This document shows, in pieces, positions 7,602 to 17,393 of a stretch of 64,000 bases of DNA (positions are counted from its first letter, which is position 1; every line of letters starts with the position of its first letter). The stretch is from Stenomitos frigidus ULC18 (GTDB lineage: Bacteria; Cyanobacteriota; Cyanobacteriia; Leptolyngbyales; Leptolyngbyaceae): assembly GCF_003003795.1 (NCBI RefSeq), contig NZ_PVWK01000017.1, positions 62,001 to 126,000 of the forward strand, written 5' to 3'. A program made the position numbers and the translations under genes. Under the pieces are notes generated by a model, which was given only the letters and a program-made list of their open reading frames with translations, was not told where the DNA came from and made no database searches.

Positions 7602-10094
7602 TTAGCTTCTGAGGTCAACGCGGAATTTGTCGACCAGGGCTTCTCGCACTTGTTGATGGACAGGTTCGATGTCGTCATCCTTGAGCGTCCGATCGCTGGC
7701 TCGGTAAAGCAGTCGAAAAGCAAGACTACGCTGCCCTGCAGGCACATTTTCACCGCGATATTCATCGAATAAGTCGATGGATTCCAATAGCTTCCCACCC
7801 GCTTTCGTAATCACGCGCTCAATTTCAGCCACCGATACCTGGCTAGAAACAAAAAAGGCTATGTCGCGATCGGACGGTGGGTAAGTGGCAAAGGCCTGGA
7901 AGATCGGGACTCGCGCTTCATCGTGATCGAGGTGATCGAGCAGCACATCCAGATCAAGCTCAAACACATAGACTTCGTCCGGCAGACCGCGTTCTTGACG
8001 TAGTTGTGGGTGAAGCTGCCCAAAAGTGCCAAGACGATCGCCACGAATCCAGAGAGAAGCCGTACGTCCGGGATGCAGCCGCTTATCGCGGCGATCGGGC
8101 TGGTACTCGACCACTAGCCCTAAACGGCGAAAGACACTTTCTAACAGGCCCTTGGCTTCAAACCAGGTCAGTGGTTGTTCTCGTCCAGAACGGACCCATT
8201 TACCGTGCGTCGGATCGCCACCTAAAATGCCTGCAAGCGAATCGGCTTCACTCAGTCCATCCTCCTCAGACCAGAAGATACGACCGATTTCGAACGCATT
8301 TAACGGGCCATTACCTTGTTCCAGGTTGTACTGAAAGGCATCAATTAAGCCTGCCACTAGATTCGTGCGCAAGGCAGAATACTCTGAAAACAGCGGGTTT
8401 GAGAGGACAATTTGGCGTTCCTCTCCAGGTTTGCCTAGCGTGTAGTGCGTCACCTCTGTCAGCCCGATCGCGCGTAGCGTCTGCCGTAAGTTGCGACTGA
8501 TGGCTTGTTCGATCGACAGATAGCCTGCTTCAGTTTTGTCAGGCAGAGTATCACAGAAATTGTTGTACCCATAGAGGCGGGCAATTTCTTCGACGAGGTC
8601 AATTTCGCGCTCTAAGTCGCGATAGCGGTAAGGCGGCACGGTTACAGTCCAGACGCGATCGACCGTCATGGGTGAAAGATCGCAGCCCAGAGCAGTCAAG
8701 GTACGCTCCACATCTTGCGGTTGCAGTTCACTTAGCTCTTCGCCGACGGTCACGGGGCCTAGCACCTGATTCACCCGATCGAGCCGCAGTTCAATCGATC
8801 GCGCTGACGCTTGACTAGTGCGAGCATCAGCCACCGACTGAGCGACGACCACACCACCCGCGAGGTCACCAATCAGCTCGATCGCTCGACGACATGCTAC
8901 CTCAAGCTCTGCCTGGTTAACGCCGCGCTCGTAGCGTGCGGATGCCTCGGTGCGCATACCCTGCGATCGGGCAGAGCGACGAATGACAGCGGCATCAAAC
9001 AACGCCGCCTCCAGCAGCAAGCTCTGAGTGCCAGCATGAACTTCAGTCGCCTCACCACCCATCACTCCTGCCAGCGCGACTGGCTGATTGCCCGCCGTGA
9101 TCAGCAAGGTTTGCTCGTAGAGAGGGCGCGTCTGCCCATCCAAAGTTTTGAGGCTTTCGCCTGACTCCGAAAAGCGGACACCGACCTGAAGCGTTTTAAG
9201 TTTTGAGTTTTGAGTTTTGAGTTCGGGCTTTTGGCTGTCGGCTGTCGGCTGAGCGCTGACCGCTAAAAGCCGATCGCGATCGAACGCATGCAGCGGCTGT
9301 CCCCACTCCAACAAAATGTAGTTTGTGATATCGACCACATTGTTAATCGGGCGCGTTCCGGCGGCCTGTAAGCGCTGCTGGAGCCACCGAGGAGAAGGTG
9401 CGATCGTGACCTGCTCAATGACTGTACCGATATAAGTTGGGCAAGCCTGTGGTTCTGAGATTTTCAGAGTCAGGGCCTCTGCTGTCGAGGGTGCGGCGAT
9501 CGCGGCTGCTTGAGGAAACTTCAAGGTTGCGCCAGTCAATGCTGCCACTTCACGGGCAATCCCCACCATACTGAGGGCATCCGCTCGGTTTGCAGTCGAA
9601 GTCAAATCGAGAATGACGTCATCCAACCCTAAGAGCGGACGCACGTCACTGCCAACTACCAAACCGTCTGCTTCAAAGCTATGAATGCCGTCTGCCTCTT
9701 TCACCAAGCCAAGCTCTGCTAGCGAGCAAATCATGCCTTCTGAGGCGACGCCGCGTAGCTTGGCAGGCTTAATTTTGAGGCCATCTGAAACCTTTGGCAG
9801 GAAGGTGCCCAACGTTGCGACTGGCACAAAGAGACCCGCTTTGACGTTAGCCGCACCACAAACGATCGTCGAAAGGTCTGCTGCACCGATATCGACCTGG
9901 CAGACACTCAGGCGATCGGCGTTGGGATGCGGCTGGCGATCGACAACCTTACCCACAACCACCCCGTCTGCCCATGTTTGTCGATCTTCAATCTCCTCTA
10001 CCTCAAACCCTGCCATGGTCAGCATTTCTGCCAACGCCTCTGGGCTCATTGTGATGTCAACCAGTTCTCTCAACCAGTTCAAAGAAATACGCAT
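7602..10094 (-). CDS. pheT: Phenylalanine--tRNA ligase beta subunit
   Basis: The 830-residue beta subunit of the alpha2-beta2 phenylalanyl-tRNA synthetase. Domains in order: N-terminal [14 protein letters not shown]; an EMAP/tRNA-binding OB domain (about 40-150, [23 protein letters not shown]); the B3/B4 editing region; B5; the synthetase-like core ([19 protein letters not shown]); and a C-terminal ferredoxin-like anticodon-binding domain ending DKFRVDLRS. It is somewhat longer than usual because an 11-unit heptamer array (9193-9269) is translated in frame between [12 protein letters not shown] and [16 protein letters not shown]. It acts in the cytoplasm with PheS, which is not in this window, as is normal in cyanobacteria. 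Confidence 0.97.
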   Translation of the reverse strand: MRISLNWLRELVDITMSPEALAEMLTMAGFEVEEIEDRQTWADGVVVGKVVDRQPHPNADRLSVCQVDIGAADLSTIVCGAANVKAGLFVPVATLGTFLPKVSDGLKIKPAKLRGVASEGMICSLAELGLVKEADGIHSFEADGLVVGSDVRPLLGLDDVILDLTSTANRADALSMVGIAREVAALTGATLKFPQAAAIAAPSTAEALTLKISEPQACPTYIGTVIEQVTIAPSPRWLQQRLQAAGTRPINNVVDITNYILLEWGQPLHAFDRDRLLAVSAQPTADSQKPELKTQNSKLKTLQVGVRFSESGESLKTLDGQTRPLYEQTLLITAGNQPVALAGVMGGEATEVHAGTQSLLLEAALFDAAVIRRSARSQGMRTEASARYERGVNQAELEVACRRAIELIGDLAGGVVVAQSVADARTSQASARSIELRLDRVNQVLGPVTVGEELSELQPQDVERTLTALGCDLSPMTVDRVWTVTVPPYRYRDLEREIDLVEEIARLYGYNNFCDTLPDKTEAGYLSIEQAISRNLRQTLRAIGLTEVTHYTLGKPGEERQIVLSNPLFSEYSALRTNLVAGLIDAFQYNLEQGNGPLNAFEIGRIFWSEEDGLSEADSLAGILGGDPTHGKWVRSGREQPLTWFEAKGLLESVFRRLGLVVEYQPDRRDKRLHPGRTASLWIRGDRLGTFGQLHPQLRQERGLPDEVYVFELDLDVLLDHLDHDEARVPIFQAFATYPPSDRDIAFFVSSQVSVAEIERVITKAGGKLLESIDLFDEYRGENVPAGQRSLAFRLLYRASDRTLKDDDIEPVHQQVREALVDKFRVDLRS
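9193..9269. repeat. In-frame heptamer array inside pheT
   Basis: Eleven consecutive 7-bp units in unbroken phase: GTTTTAA, GTTTTGA three times, GTTCGGG, CTTTTGG, CTGTCGG twice, CTGAGCG, CTGACCG, CTAAAAG. Read on the minus strand in the pheT frame they encode a polar stretch around [14 protein letters not shown], with no stop. Confidence 0.92.
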
Positions 10095-10641
10095 GACCTG
10101 CCTACTAACCTTTTCTACGCAAAACTATTCTACCGTCCTACTCGCTGCCCCTTGCTGACGCTGCACTCATTCCGTCGAACTGTAGTCCCTTAACTGTGTA
10201 TGGCATGCTGAACGGAGTATAGTGGAGTCCAGCCTCGGTCACCAGCCCACCCAAAATGCAACGTGTGCCTGTTTGTCTGTGCACAATCTTTGCGGCACCT
10301 TTTCAAAATCGTTTTAGCAATAGAGAATCGAAGTGATAGAAATTAACCGCTAAACGTTCGGAATTCTTCTCAGCCTCAAGTATTTACTTATAGGCTTCGC
10401 TATGAGCCTGTTGTGCACCTTCGGCTTTTGGGCACATTAGAAGCAAGGGTGTATCTTGAAGAGACGGCCAAGTCCGTAGATGTAAGGACAATATTGATAG
10501 CTTTACGCGCAGGCAGAAGAACTTTAGCAACTCTTCAAGGGCTAACCCGCATGAACGACACTCCTGTTTGCTGTTCCTGCACAGATAATGAAACTAGGGT
10601 AGCAATATCCCAGTAGGCAACGTCAGAGCGAGTAATGCTAA
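10095..10641. other. Divergent intergenic region upstream of the SpkB-like kinase
   Basis: About 550 bp between divergent pheT and the kinase. A 67-codon frame (10413-10616) has no recognisable family or ribosome site and is not called. Promoters of both genes are expected here; no clear motif can be assigned. Confidence 0.5.
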
Positions 10642-12252
10642 ATGAGCTACTGCTTAAATCCGAGCTGTCCTAACCCCGAAGACTCTGCCCCTGCTGATAT
10701 CTGCCCAGCATGTGGCTCAAATATTCTGCTGAATAATCGCTATCGGGTGATACAGGCGCTGGGACAGGGTGGCTTTGGCGCTACGTTTCTTGCGATCGAT
10801 GAATCTCTACCGGGTCAGCCAAACTGTGTCATTAAACAGCTCCGTCCGAGTGCAACGGCGCCTCATGTGTTGCAAATGGCGAGAGAGTTGTTTGAGCGTG
10901 AAGCCCGCACATTGGGTCAAATTGGCAACCATCCTCAAGTGCCGCGTCTACTCGATTACTTCGAGGCAAACCAAGAATTTTATCTAGTACAAGAGTACGT
11001 CAGTGGTTATACTCTACAGCAAATTGTCAAACGCGACGGCCCGCTGATTGAACAAGAAGTCAAACGCTTTTTAAGCGAAGTGCTGCCAGTCCTGGAGTAC
11101 ATCCACAAAAATCGAGTCATTCATCGCGATATCAAGCCAGCTAACATGATCCGCCGCGCCCAGGATGGCAAGCTTGTCCTGATTGACTTTGGTGCCGTCA
11201 AATACCAGCATCAGCCCAACTCGACTAATTCTGAACAGACCGCTTTTACGTCCTACGCGATCGGCACACCTGGCTTTGCTCCCCCCGAACAAATGGCAAT
11301 GCGCCCGGTGCCTGCCAGCGATATTTATGCTTTAGGCGTCACCTGTATTTATTTATTGACTGGAAAATCACCCAAAGATCTGGACTACGATCCGTCAACG
11401 GGCGAATTGCTTTGGCAAAAGCACGTTCATATCAACGAACACTTCATCGGCGTTCTGAAAAAGATGCTCGAAGTATCCGTCCGCCACCGCTACCAGTCGG
11501 CAGATGACATCTTTAGAGCGCTCGATCTGGAACCCTATCTGGATAGTCTGGCAAACGGCATGGTTGCTCAACCGAGCAATACGATGCGTAAACCAGGAGA
11601 CTACCGTTTCGGTCCTGACTCCACAGGGACTCCGTCTTCTCCCCATGCACGTGCTGCTGCAGCCATTCGAGCACGGCAAATTAAATCTGATGCGACTAGT
11701 CTTCAGTCAGGTCCGGCTCGCAGTCGTGTATTCGACTCCAGAGCCTCTGCCAGTACGTCGCTCAAAAGCAAAGATTCCACTGGACGCGGCAAGGACGCCA
11801 GCGGTGGTAAGACTAAATCCACTCGGTTAGATGCTGACGGTCTGCAAAGCTATTACTCGAAAGGGCGGCGTGACTTTGCTTCCTATGACCTGAACTCTCT
11901 TAACTTGCCAAAGACCAACCTTTCTGGTGCCACCTTTCATCAAGCCAACTTGAGCAAGATTAATCTGCAGGGTGCAAATCTGTTCAATACGGATTTTGGT
12001 CGAGCGAACTTGAACCGGGCAAACTTACGAGACGCCATTATGGTCAAGGCGTACATGAACAACGCCGATTTGGAAGGTGCCGATTTACGGGGTGCTGACC
12101 TCTCACAGGCGTACTTGTTGAATGCCAATCTGCGGGGCGCAAACCTTTGTGGTGCTAACTTAACAGGTGCAAAGCTCACAGAAGACCAACTCTCCATGGC
12201 ACGTACGAACTGGATGACGGTTCGTCCCAGCGGTAAGCGGGGCATGTGGTAG
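10642..12252 (+). CDS. SpkB-like serine/threonine protein kinase with zinc-ribbon N-terminus and pentapeptide repeats
   Basis: A 536-residue Hanks-type kinase. Residues 1-30 carry a Cys motif (CLNPSCPNP, CPACGS), probably a zinc ribbon. The kinase domain (about 34-295) has the glycine loop LGQGGFGATF, the Lys in CVIKQL, HRDIKPANM, DFGAVK and a GTPGFAPPEQ activation segment. A low-complexity linker rich in Ser/Lys/Arg (about 310-410) follows. Then comes a pentapeptide-repeat domain (about 425-520, repeated ANLxxA/ADLRGA units) expected to form a right-handed quadrilateral helix. This architecture is that of Synechocystis SpkB, linked to oxidative stress and motility. No membrane segment is seen. 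Target proteins are unknown. It is a single gene. Confidence 0.93.
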   Translation: MSYCLNPSCPNPEDSAPADICPACGSNILLNNRYRVIQALGQGGFGATFLAIDESLPGQPNCVIKQLRPSATAPHVLQMARELFEREARTLGQIGNHPQVPRLLDYFEANQEFYLVQEYVSGYTLQQIVKRDGPLIEQEVKRFLSEVLPVLEYIHKNRVIHRDIKPANMIRRAQDGKLVLIDFGAVKYQHQPNSTNSEQTAFTSYAIGTPGFAPPEQMAMRPVPASDIYALGVTCIYLLTGKSPKDLDYDPSTGELLWQKHVHINEHFIGVLKKMLEVSVRHRYQSADDIFRALDLEPYLDSLANGMVAQPSNTMRKPGDYRFGPDSTGTPSSPHARAAAAIRARQIKSDATSLQSGPARSRVFDSRASASTSLKSKDSTGRGKDASGGKTKSTRLDADGLQSYYSKGRRDFASYDLNSLNLPKTNLSGATFHQANLSKINLQGANLFNTDFGRANLNRANLRDAIMVKAYMNNADLEGADLRGADLSQAYLLNANLRGANLCGANLTGAKLTEDQLSMARTNWMTVRPSGKRGMW

Positions 12253-12446
12253 GGACGGCTACAGGTAACGTCTCCATCACAGACAGAAACGAGATGGCTG
12301 AACGATAGTCTGAGTGAGAGTAATCTGGATGACAGTAGCATCGCTCTGTCACTCGTTTTGGGTGCTGGCAGAAAACGGGTGGCTGAGCGTTGATGCTTCA
12401 TTGAGCAATGTTCATCAAGCAACGACCAAAGCAATGGCTAGTGCTG

Positions 12447-13238
12447 TTAACTGTGCGCCATGCGTGTGGTTTTAAACGTGACGTTAGAACCTTCCTGGGT
12501 CTGTTCCAACACCAGCATCGGCGTTGGTTTCGCTTTCTGATCCCAGCGCATGTTGGCAATACGCCCTTGAATGGTAGGCTGCCAACTGTCGTGTTCGCTC
12601 GTGGGGTTAAGGAAGGTTTCCATGCAGTCAATAATTTGACCGATCGTGACTGAAGTCGGCTGTGTTGGCAATTTGAAGATTTTGATCTCAATCCGAAACA
12701 ACACGCGCTTAGTGCCTTTGGGCAAATCGCCGGGTTCATACTCGACGTCAAAGATTTCGTCGATTTGCCGCCCTGAACTGGCAATGCCGATTTCTCCTTG
12801 ATTGCCTTGACCGGGACGCAACGCGAGGGAGATTTTGTCTTTGACCTTGATTTTGATTTGGTTGAGAATTGCGAAGTGAAAGACTTCTTCATCCATCCGC
12901 ATTCTTAGATAGTCAAGATTAAATTCTCGCGAGTGAATGAGGTCGGGATTTTTCTCCATTTTGCCGATGGTGCCGACCGCAAACTTAAGCTTTTTCTGGA
13001 GTTCCCGATTCTTCAGCGCTTCAAACTTGACCTGCTTGGCAAGCTTGTCCGTTGCTAGTTTTGACATGATCCCCAGAATCACCAGGAGCAGCAACAAGCC
13101 TCCAGACGTCATCATCCATGGCTGATTCGTGCTGGTATCTGGAGCCTTTGCAGATTCTGTGGTGATGAGCTTAGGCTTTGCAGGTTTGCTAGGCGCTTGA
13201 GCCAACCAGGGTTCTACGAAGAGCATAGGGGTTGACAT
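12447..13238 (-). CDS. Cyanobacterial membrane-anchored protein of unknown function
   Basis: The frame is open to a TTG at 13262; the ATG at 13238 (MSTPMLFVEPWLAQ) is a more likely start, with another at 13226. One hydrophobic segment (SGGLLLLLVILGIMS, about residues 45-60) follows a Pro/Lys-rich N-terminus. A short coiled-coil-like helix (KLAKQVKFEALKNRELQKKLK) comes next, then a beta-rich soluble domain to the end. No enzymatic motif was recognised. The N-terminus could be a signal-like segment but lacks a clear cleavage site. It faces the kinase gene convergently across about 190 bp. Function unknown. Confidence 0.75.
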   Translation of the reverse strand: MSTPMLFVEPWLAQAPSKPAKPKLITTESAKAPDTSTNQPWMMTSGGLLLLLVILGIMSKLATDKLAKQVKFEALKNRELQKKLKFAVGTIGKMEKNPDLIHSREFNLDYLRMRMDEEVFHFAILNQIKIKVKDKISLALRPGQGNQGEIGIASSGRQIDEIFDVEYEPGDLPKGTKRVLFRIEIKIFKLPTQPTSVTIGQIIDCMETFLNPTSEHDSWQPTIQGRIANMRWDQKAKPTPMLVLEQTQEGSNVTFKTTRMAHS

Positions 13239-13423
13239 GGCAGTGGGAGATGGTGAACTCAAATTCTATTGGTAGCATTCCCTGATTGCAGTCTTCTATA
13301 TCACTAGCCTAGCTTACTTTCCGGGAATTCAAGCACTCGCCTAGTCCGTAGTACAAGGCTGGTGCGTTGTGACAGTCACTACTCGACTACAATGGCGCGC
13401 TACGTATAACTCGCTCAAGATGC

Positions 13424-15100
13424 TTACGCTTGCCAGCGGGCGCGATCGCGCCGAGCATCAACATAACAGAGCAAAGGTAGCTGAGCGTCATAGCCTAAGC
13501 CTCCGGTCCACCATGGATCTAAGAACCAGTAGAGTTGAGCACCCGTGATCCCCTCGCAGTAGAAAGTCAATGCATCACCCAGGTGATGACGACGCGATAC
13601 GCTGGCGGTGCGTTCAACATTAGACGCTGCGGTGAGGTACCAATGGGTGACATGCAGTGGGCGACCCAGTCGATCGCGGGCTTGCTGTATCAGTTGGGCA
13701 AGGCGAACGATCGCATCAACCGTTGCCTGGTTAGGCGGTATCTGTAAGCCACCAGCGGTCGCTTCTGCCCAGGTAAAGCTGCCGTTGGGGACGATAGCGG
13801 CATAGAGCTGTAGCGTGTCAGGCGTCCAGCGATCGGGCCGAGCAGACGGGGTGATCGGTACTGGTTTGGGTGGGGCTTCAGGCGTATCACGCCGCGCGGT
13901 TGACATCTGTTTCAGGTCGTTAAGAAGAGACTGGAGGGCTTGTTCAGGTGTACTAAGCGATCGCCAAAACTGGGTTAACCGTAGCATGGCATCACGCTGT
14001 CTATCGGTGGCCCTGTAAAGGGTTGGCAGGCGGCGCATAAAGTCTAGCAGCGCCTGGTCAAGTTGAGCCGCCGCATGAGCGATCGCCGTTTGATTGGGTG
14101 CTTCGATGGTAAACAGATCAGGGTCGATGCCTAGTTCAATCAGTGTGGCACTGCGGCTCTCTAGTTGATGCCAGAGGCGAAAGGCTTCCACCAGAGCATT
14201 CCGCTGATCGCCTCTACCTTCATAGGTATAGGGAAGGCTTTGCACGACCGCCATCAGTGCGGCATCAATGCTGTTGAAACTGAGCGAGGGCGAGAGGGGT
14301 TTTGACAGTGCAACGATCGCCGCTTCTCGTGAGTCCAACTGTTGCCAGAGCTGAGTCAGGCGCAGCAACGCTTCTCGCTGGTGAGGATACCCCGCATAGG
14401 CAGGCGCAACGAGTAGTAGAAAGCGTCGTAAAGCGGAGTCTAGCTTGGCGTCATCGACGATCGCTGACGGATCCGCCAATTCAATATCCAATAAGGCGAT
14501 CGCGTCTTCATGCTGATCCAACTGACGCCATAAACGCACCAATTCCAACAACGCATGACGCTGGTGAGGCAGGCTGAAATAGGAATAAGGCAAGGCTTCC
14601 AAAAAGGCAAGCAGTGCGGCATCAAGATATGAGAACGAAAGAGGCATTTGAGCGATCTGAGCGTCAACCTTTAAGTCGTCGCTGTAGGCCTGAAGTAGGG
14701 CTGTTTGATCGCAGGCTTCTAGTAGGGCGGCAGATTGATCACTAAGTGGTGCGGTGTAGCCTGCTGCGATCGCCTCTATGAATTGATCCGTATAGCGTCC
14801 CGCTTCACCATTCCACAGCTCTACGCTAGTCCAGCCTGCAGCAATGAGACTATGCGTAAGACTACGCACTGTGTTAGCGGCATACTGGATCTGTGCAACA
14901 AAGGTATCCACTTGTTCCAGCGTTGTCTGGTTCGCAGGTGCAATCCCCAAACCTGTCTCGCCATCTGTTAGAGATGGTTGGGTTTGTACCTGATATAGGG
15001 CAGCGAGTATAGGTTTGTGGATACCCGATCGCGTGGCTTCCTGGATATAGAGAGCATGACGCTGAGCAGGAGTAAGTTGTCCCATGTTGGTAAAGGGCAT
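13424..15100 (-). CDS. Repeat protein with degenerate M15A (D,D-peptidase-like) C-terminal domain
   Basis: 558 residues, ATG start. Residues 1-130 (GQLTPAQRHALYIQEATRSGIHKPILAAL onward in sense) look like a lysozyme/glucosaminidase-like helical domain. Residues 157-204, 219-266, 277-323 and 346-392 are four copies of a helical unit with core L-D-A-L, then a Q-R-x-A-L-L-x-L-x-x-L-W-x-Q-L signature. A Pro-rich linker (405-425) precedes an M15A carboxypeptidase-like domain (440-558: SFTWAEATAGGLQIPPNQAT). Of the three zinc ligands of M15A enzymes only the first His (H505) is kept; the Asp position is T512 and the last His is Y546. It is therefore probably a non-catalytic, cell-wall-binding relative. 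No signal peptide is evident. Confidence 0.8.
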   Translation of the reverse strand: MPFTNMGQLTPAQRHALYIQEATRSGIHKPILAALYQVQTQPSLTDGETGLGIAPANQTTLEQVDTFVAQIQYAANTVRSLTHSLIAAGWTSVELWNGEAGRYTDQFIEAIAAGYTAPLSDQSAALLEACDQTALLQAYSDDLKVDAQIAQMPLSFSYLDAALLAFLEALPYSYFSLPHQRHALLELVRLWRQLDQHEDAIALLDIELADPSAIVDDAKLDSALRRFLLLVAPAYAGYPHQREALLRLTQLWQQLDSREAAIVALSKPLSPSLSFNSIDAALMAVVQSLPYTYEGRGDQRNALVEAFRLWHQLESRSATLIELGIDPDLFTIEAPNQTAIAHAAAQLDQALLDFMRRLPTLYRATDRQRDAMLRLTQFWRSLSTPEQALQSLLNDLKQMSTARRDTPEAPPKPVPITPSARPDRWTPDTLQLYAAIVPNGSFTWAEATAGGLQIPPNQATVDAIVRLAQLIQQARDRLGRPLHVTHWYLTAASNVERTASVSRRHHLGDALTFYCEGITGAQLYWFLDPWWTGGLGYDAQLPLLCYVDARRDRARWQA

Positions 15101-15115
15101 AGGGTTAAGAGAGAA

Positions 15116-15226
15116 AGTAGTCAGTAGCCAGTAGTCAGTAACCAGTAGTCAGCAACCAGTAGTCAGTACTAAACCCAACATTCAAAACCCACAACTTCCC
15201 CTCTTCTTCATTCTTCATTCTTCACT
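15116..15226. repeat. Heptamer repeat arrays upstream of the HAD phosphatase
   Basis: About seven units of AGTAGTC/AGTAACC type (about 15116-15165), then TTCTTCA three times (about 15204-15224), filling the gap between divergent genes right up to the HAD start codon at 15231. Confidence 0.85.
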
Positions 15227-15230
15227 ACCG

Positions 15231-16025
15231 ATGCGGTTTGCGCCTCTAGCACAAGCATTTTCTGACGTTGACCTGACATCTGTGCGTCTGGTAGCAACGG
15301 ATATGGACGGAACGTTGACAACGGAGGGAAAGTTCACACCAGCATTACTACAAGCCTTTGAGCAGTTGACGGCAGCGGGGATTCAGGTACTGCTTGTCAC
15401 GGGTCGATCGGCGGGCTGGGGGAGTGGGCTGGCGCATTATCTACCGATTTGGGGCGCGATCGCTGAAAATGGTGGTTTATTTTACGCTGGAGAGCCCCGT
15501 GTAGAAACGCTGCTCGTGCCGCTGGTAGACACTGCACAGCATCGCCAAAGACTGGCTGAGATGTTCCAGCACCTACAAACCACCTTCCCCAATTTACGAG
15601 AGTCTGACGACAATCGCTTCCGCGTCACAGATTGGACATTTGATGTGCAGGGTTTAGCCATAGCGGAACTGGAACAGCTTGAGCGCCTTTGTCAGAGTGC
15701 CTCATGGGGTTTTACTTACAGCACCGTGCAATGCCACCTAAAGCTGCGATCACAGGATAAAGCAGCAGGTCTCCTGGACGTCTTGCAGCAGCACTTTCCT
15801 GACTACACAGCCGCACATATTGTAACGGTGGGCGACAGCCCCAACGACGAGAGCTTGTTTGATGCCAAGCGGTTTCCGTTTTCGGTAGGGGTGGCAAATG
15901 TGTTGGATTATCGCGATCGCTTAGCGCATCAACCGGCTTACGTGACAAACGCAGCCGCAGGCGAAGGGTTTAGGGAATTAGCACAACTGCTTTGCCGGGC
16001 AGGTAAGCGTGAGAAGCTAACGTGA
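15231..16025 (+). CDS. HAD-IIB (Cof-type) phosphatase
   Basis: 264-residue haloacid-dehalogenase-superfamily hydrolase. Motif I is VATDMDGTLT with nucleophile D24 and acid/base D26. Motif II is the Thr in LLVTGRS, motif III the Lys in RSQDKAAGL, and motif IV is VGDSPNDESLF. A C2B-type cap is expected between motifs II and III. The closest familiar relatives are mannosyl-3-phosphoglycerate and sucrose-phosphate phosphatases, but the substrate is not certain. The ATG follows a heptamer array directly, and no clear Shine-Dalgarno is seen. The next gene, aroK, follows within about 90 bp on the same strand and may be co-transcribed. Confidence 0.85.
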   Translation: MRFAPLAQAFSDVDLTSVRLVATDMDGTLTTEGKFTPALLQAFEQLTAAGIQVLLVTGRSAGWGSGLAHYLPIWGAIAENGGLFYAGEPRVETLLVPLVDTAQHRQRLAEMFQHLQTTFPNLRESDDNRFRVTDWTFDVQGLAIAELEQLERLCQSASWGFTYSTVQCHLKLRSQDKAAGLLDVLQQHFPDYTAAHIVTVGDSPNDESLFDAKRFPFSVGVANVLDYRDRLAHQPAYVTNAAAGEGFRELAQLLCRAGKREKLT

Positions 16026-16115
16026 AAGATGCTTGTGAAGGATGCTTGTGAAGGATCAACGGTACAGCGCGATCGCGGTATTCTGGCAACAGCAACGTGG
16101 CATGAGTATCGACGC

Positions 16116-16652
16116 GTGAATGACTTCTTAAAAGGTACCAACCTCTACTTAATCGGCATGATGGGGGCAGGTAAAACGACGGTAGGACAACGCCTGGCAG
16201 CAGAACTGGACTACCGCTTTTTTGATACCGATGCCGTGATCGAGCAAGTGACTGGCCTACCCATTCGCGAGCTTTTTGCTCAGTTAGGCGAGGCTGAGTT
16301 TCGCAAGCTGGAAAGCCAGGTTTTAGCTGAACTATCGCCCTATATGCGGCTGACGATAGCAACCGGTGGCGGTATCATCCTCAAGCGTGAAAACTGGAGT
16401 CACCTGCGTCATGGCATCGTTGTGTGGCTGGATGTTCCAGTGGAGCATCTCCAGGTGAGACTACAAGCAGATGACACGCGCCCCTTACTGCAAGGCACTG
16501 ATCTAACCGTTAAGCTTCAGACGCTTTTAGAGGAACGGCAAGCGCTTTATGCTCAAGCAGATGTACGCATCTGCTACCAGGCAGAAGAAACGCTTGAGCA
16601 GTTGACGATGCGGACGATCGAGGAAATTAAGCAAGCGCTTAAAGCGGTCTAG
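16116..16652 (+). CDS. aroK: Shikimate kinase
   Basis: Phosphorylates shikimate at O3 in the chorismate pathway. The P-loop is LIGMMGAGKTT (K20 from the chosen start). The DTD substrate motif is in FFDTDAVIE, the shikimate-binding GGG in ATGGGIIL, and the lid Arg region is DDTRPLL. The GTG at 16116 (MNDFLKGTNLYLIG) gives about 178 residues, the normal size. An in-frame ATG at 16029 would add 29 residues of non-family sequence next to a 13-bp tandem duplication. It lies close behind the HAD gene. Confidence 0.95.
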   Translation: MNDFLKGTNLYLIGMMGAGKTTVGQRLAAELDYRFFDTDAVIEQVTGLPIRELFAQLGEAEFRKLESQVLAELSPYMRLTIATGGGIILKRENWSHLRHGIVVWLDVPVEHLQVRLQADDTRPLLQGTDLTVKLQTLLEERQALYAQADVRICYQAEETLEQLTMRTIEEIKQALKAV

Positions 16653-17028
16653 CCAGCAGTCTCTTCAAGTGAAAAGCATTGAGAGTCAGCAAGTAATGAT
16701 TTGCTTGACACTGAGATCCGTGTAGCAACTGTGGGAACACTAGATTCATCGAACATTCACAAAAGCTTAACCACAGCCTTAATCTCAAGCCTTTAAAATA
16801 ATTCTGTCACCAGCGTAGAGCAATGCTTGGAAACCCTTGTGTTTAAGGGTGCGATCGTGGGTCCCCGCTACGTTGATTGAGCTAACGCTGGCTGTTTCCG
16901 CCTTGCTATGCACAAATGACATCAAGCGATTGCGTTTACCGCATTAGCACTGCAGATTATGCCCTGAGACAGACATACTAGGATTGGGTTTTGTTTCAAA
17001 GTACTTAATAGCGCCGATTAGGAACTGT
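16653..17028. other. Gap with nothing recognisable
   Basis: About 375 bp downstream of aroK. No ORF, terminator with T-run, or RNA gene was recognised; the leader of the small gene at 17029 lies at its right end. Confidence 0.4.
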
Positions 17029-17169
17029 ATGAAAAATAAAGCTGAAACTGAACAAAATAAAGCTGCTGAGTCGATGAGCAGCAATGCAAACGGATTTAAT
17101 TTTGATCTGTGGGCAAAGCAGGTTCGTCCTCAGCTTCTCGCTTCGCTGCATAAGCGGGGCGCGCGCTAA
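17029..17169 (+). CDS. Small uncharacterised protein
   Basis: A 46-codon frame from ATG 17029 (MKNKAETEQNKAAESM), also open from a TTG at 16984; an inner ATG lies at 17074. A polar N-terminus is followed by FNFDLWAKQVRPQLLASLHKRG, an amphipathic segment that looks like a genuine short cyanobacterial protein. The stop lies in a small GC-rich direct repeat (CGGGGCGCGC twice, about 17155-17182). A Rho-independent terminator follows at 17267. Function unknown. Confidence 0.5.
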   Translation: MKNKAETEQNKAAESMSSNANGFNFDLWAKQVRPQLLASLHKRGAR

Positions 17170-17266
17170 ACGGGGCGCGCTACTAACGCACTGCAAAGGG
17201 TGGTTGCGGCAGAATGGTGAGAGACCACCCCGATCAGCCAGAAACCACAATACACGGCTCATCTCA

Positions 17267-17294
17267 CCCTTTTCCTCAGGAGAAGGGCTTTTTA
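17267..17294 (+). terminator. Rho-independent terminator
   Basis: A 9-bp stem (CCCTTTTCC with GGAGAAGGG, one G-U pair), 3-base loop, then CTTTTTAG. Probably ends the small gene at 17029. Confidence 0.75.
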
Positions 17295-17351
17295 GTAGTA
17301 GCACCAAGGCATAGACCAGTCTTCAAGCCCTTTTGCCCAAGACGCCATTAT

Positions 17352-17393
17352 TGAGCGGTCAGCGATCGGTTTTATCTGATGGCTGACCGCTCA
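17352..17393. repeat. Hairpin made of heptamer units in opposite orientation
   Basis: TGAGCGGTCAGC (17352-17363) is the exact reverse complement of 17382-17393, separated by 18 bases. The arms are TCAGCGG/CTGACCG-type heptamer sequence. Confidence 0.8.

Noticed and set aside
7877-8500. 207-codon plus-strand frame opposite pheT
   Set aside because: Antisense shadow of the well-supported pheT reading frame, with Arg/His-rich noise composition.
10413-10616. 67-codon plus-strand frame upstream of the SpkB-like kinase
   Set aside because: No family resemblance, no ribosome site and low-complexity composition; lies in a divergent promoter region.
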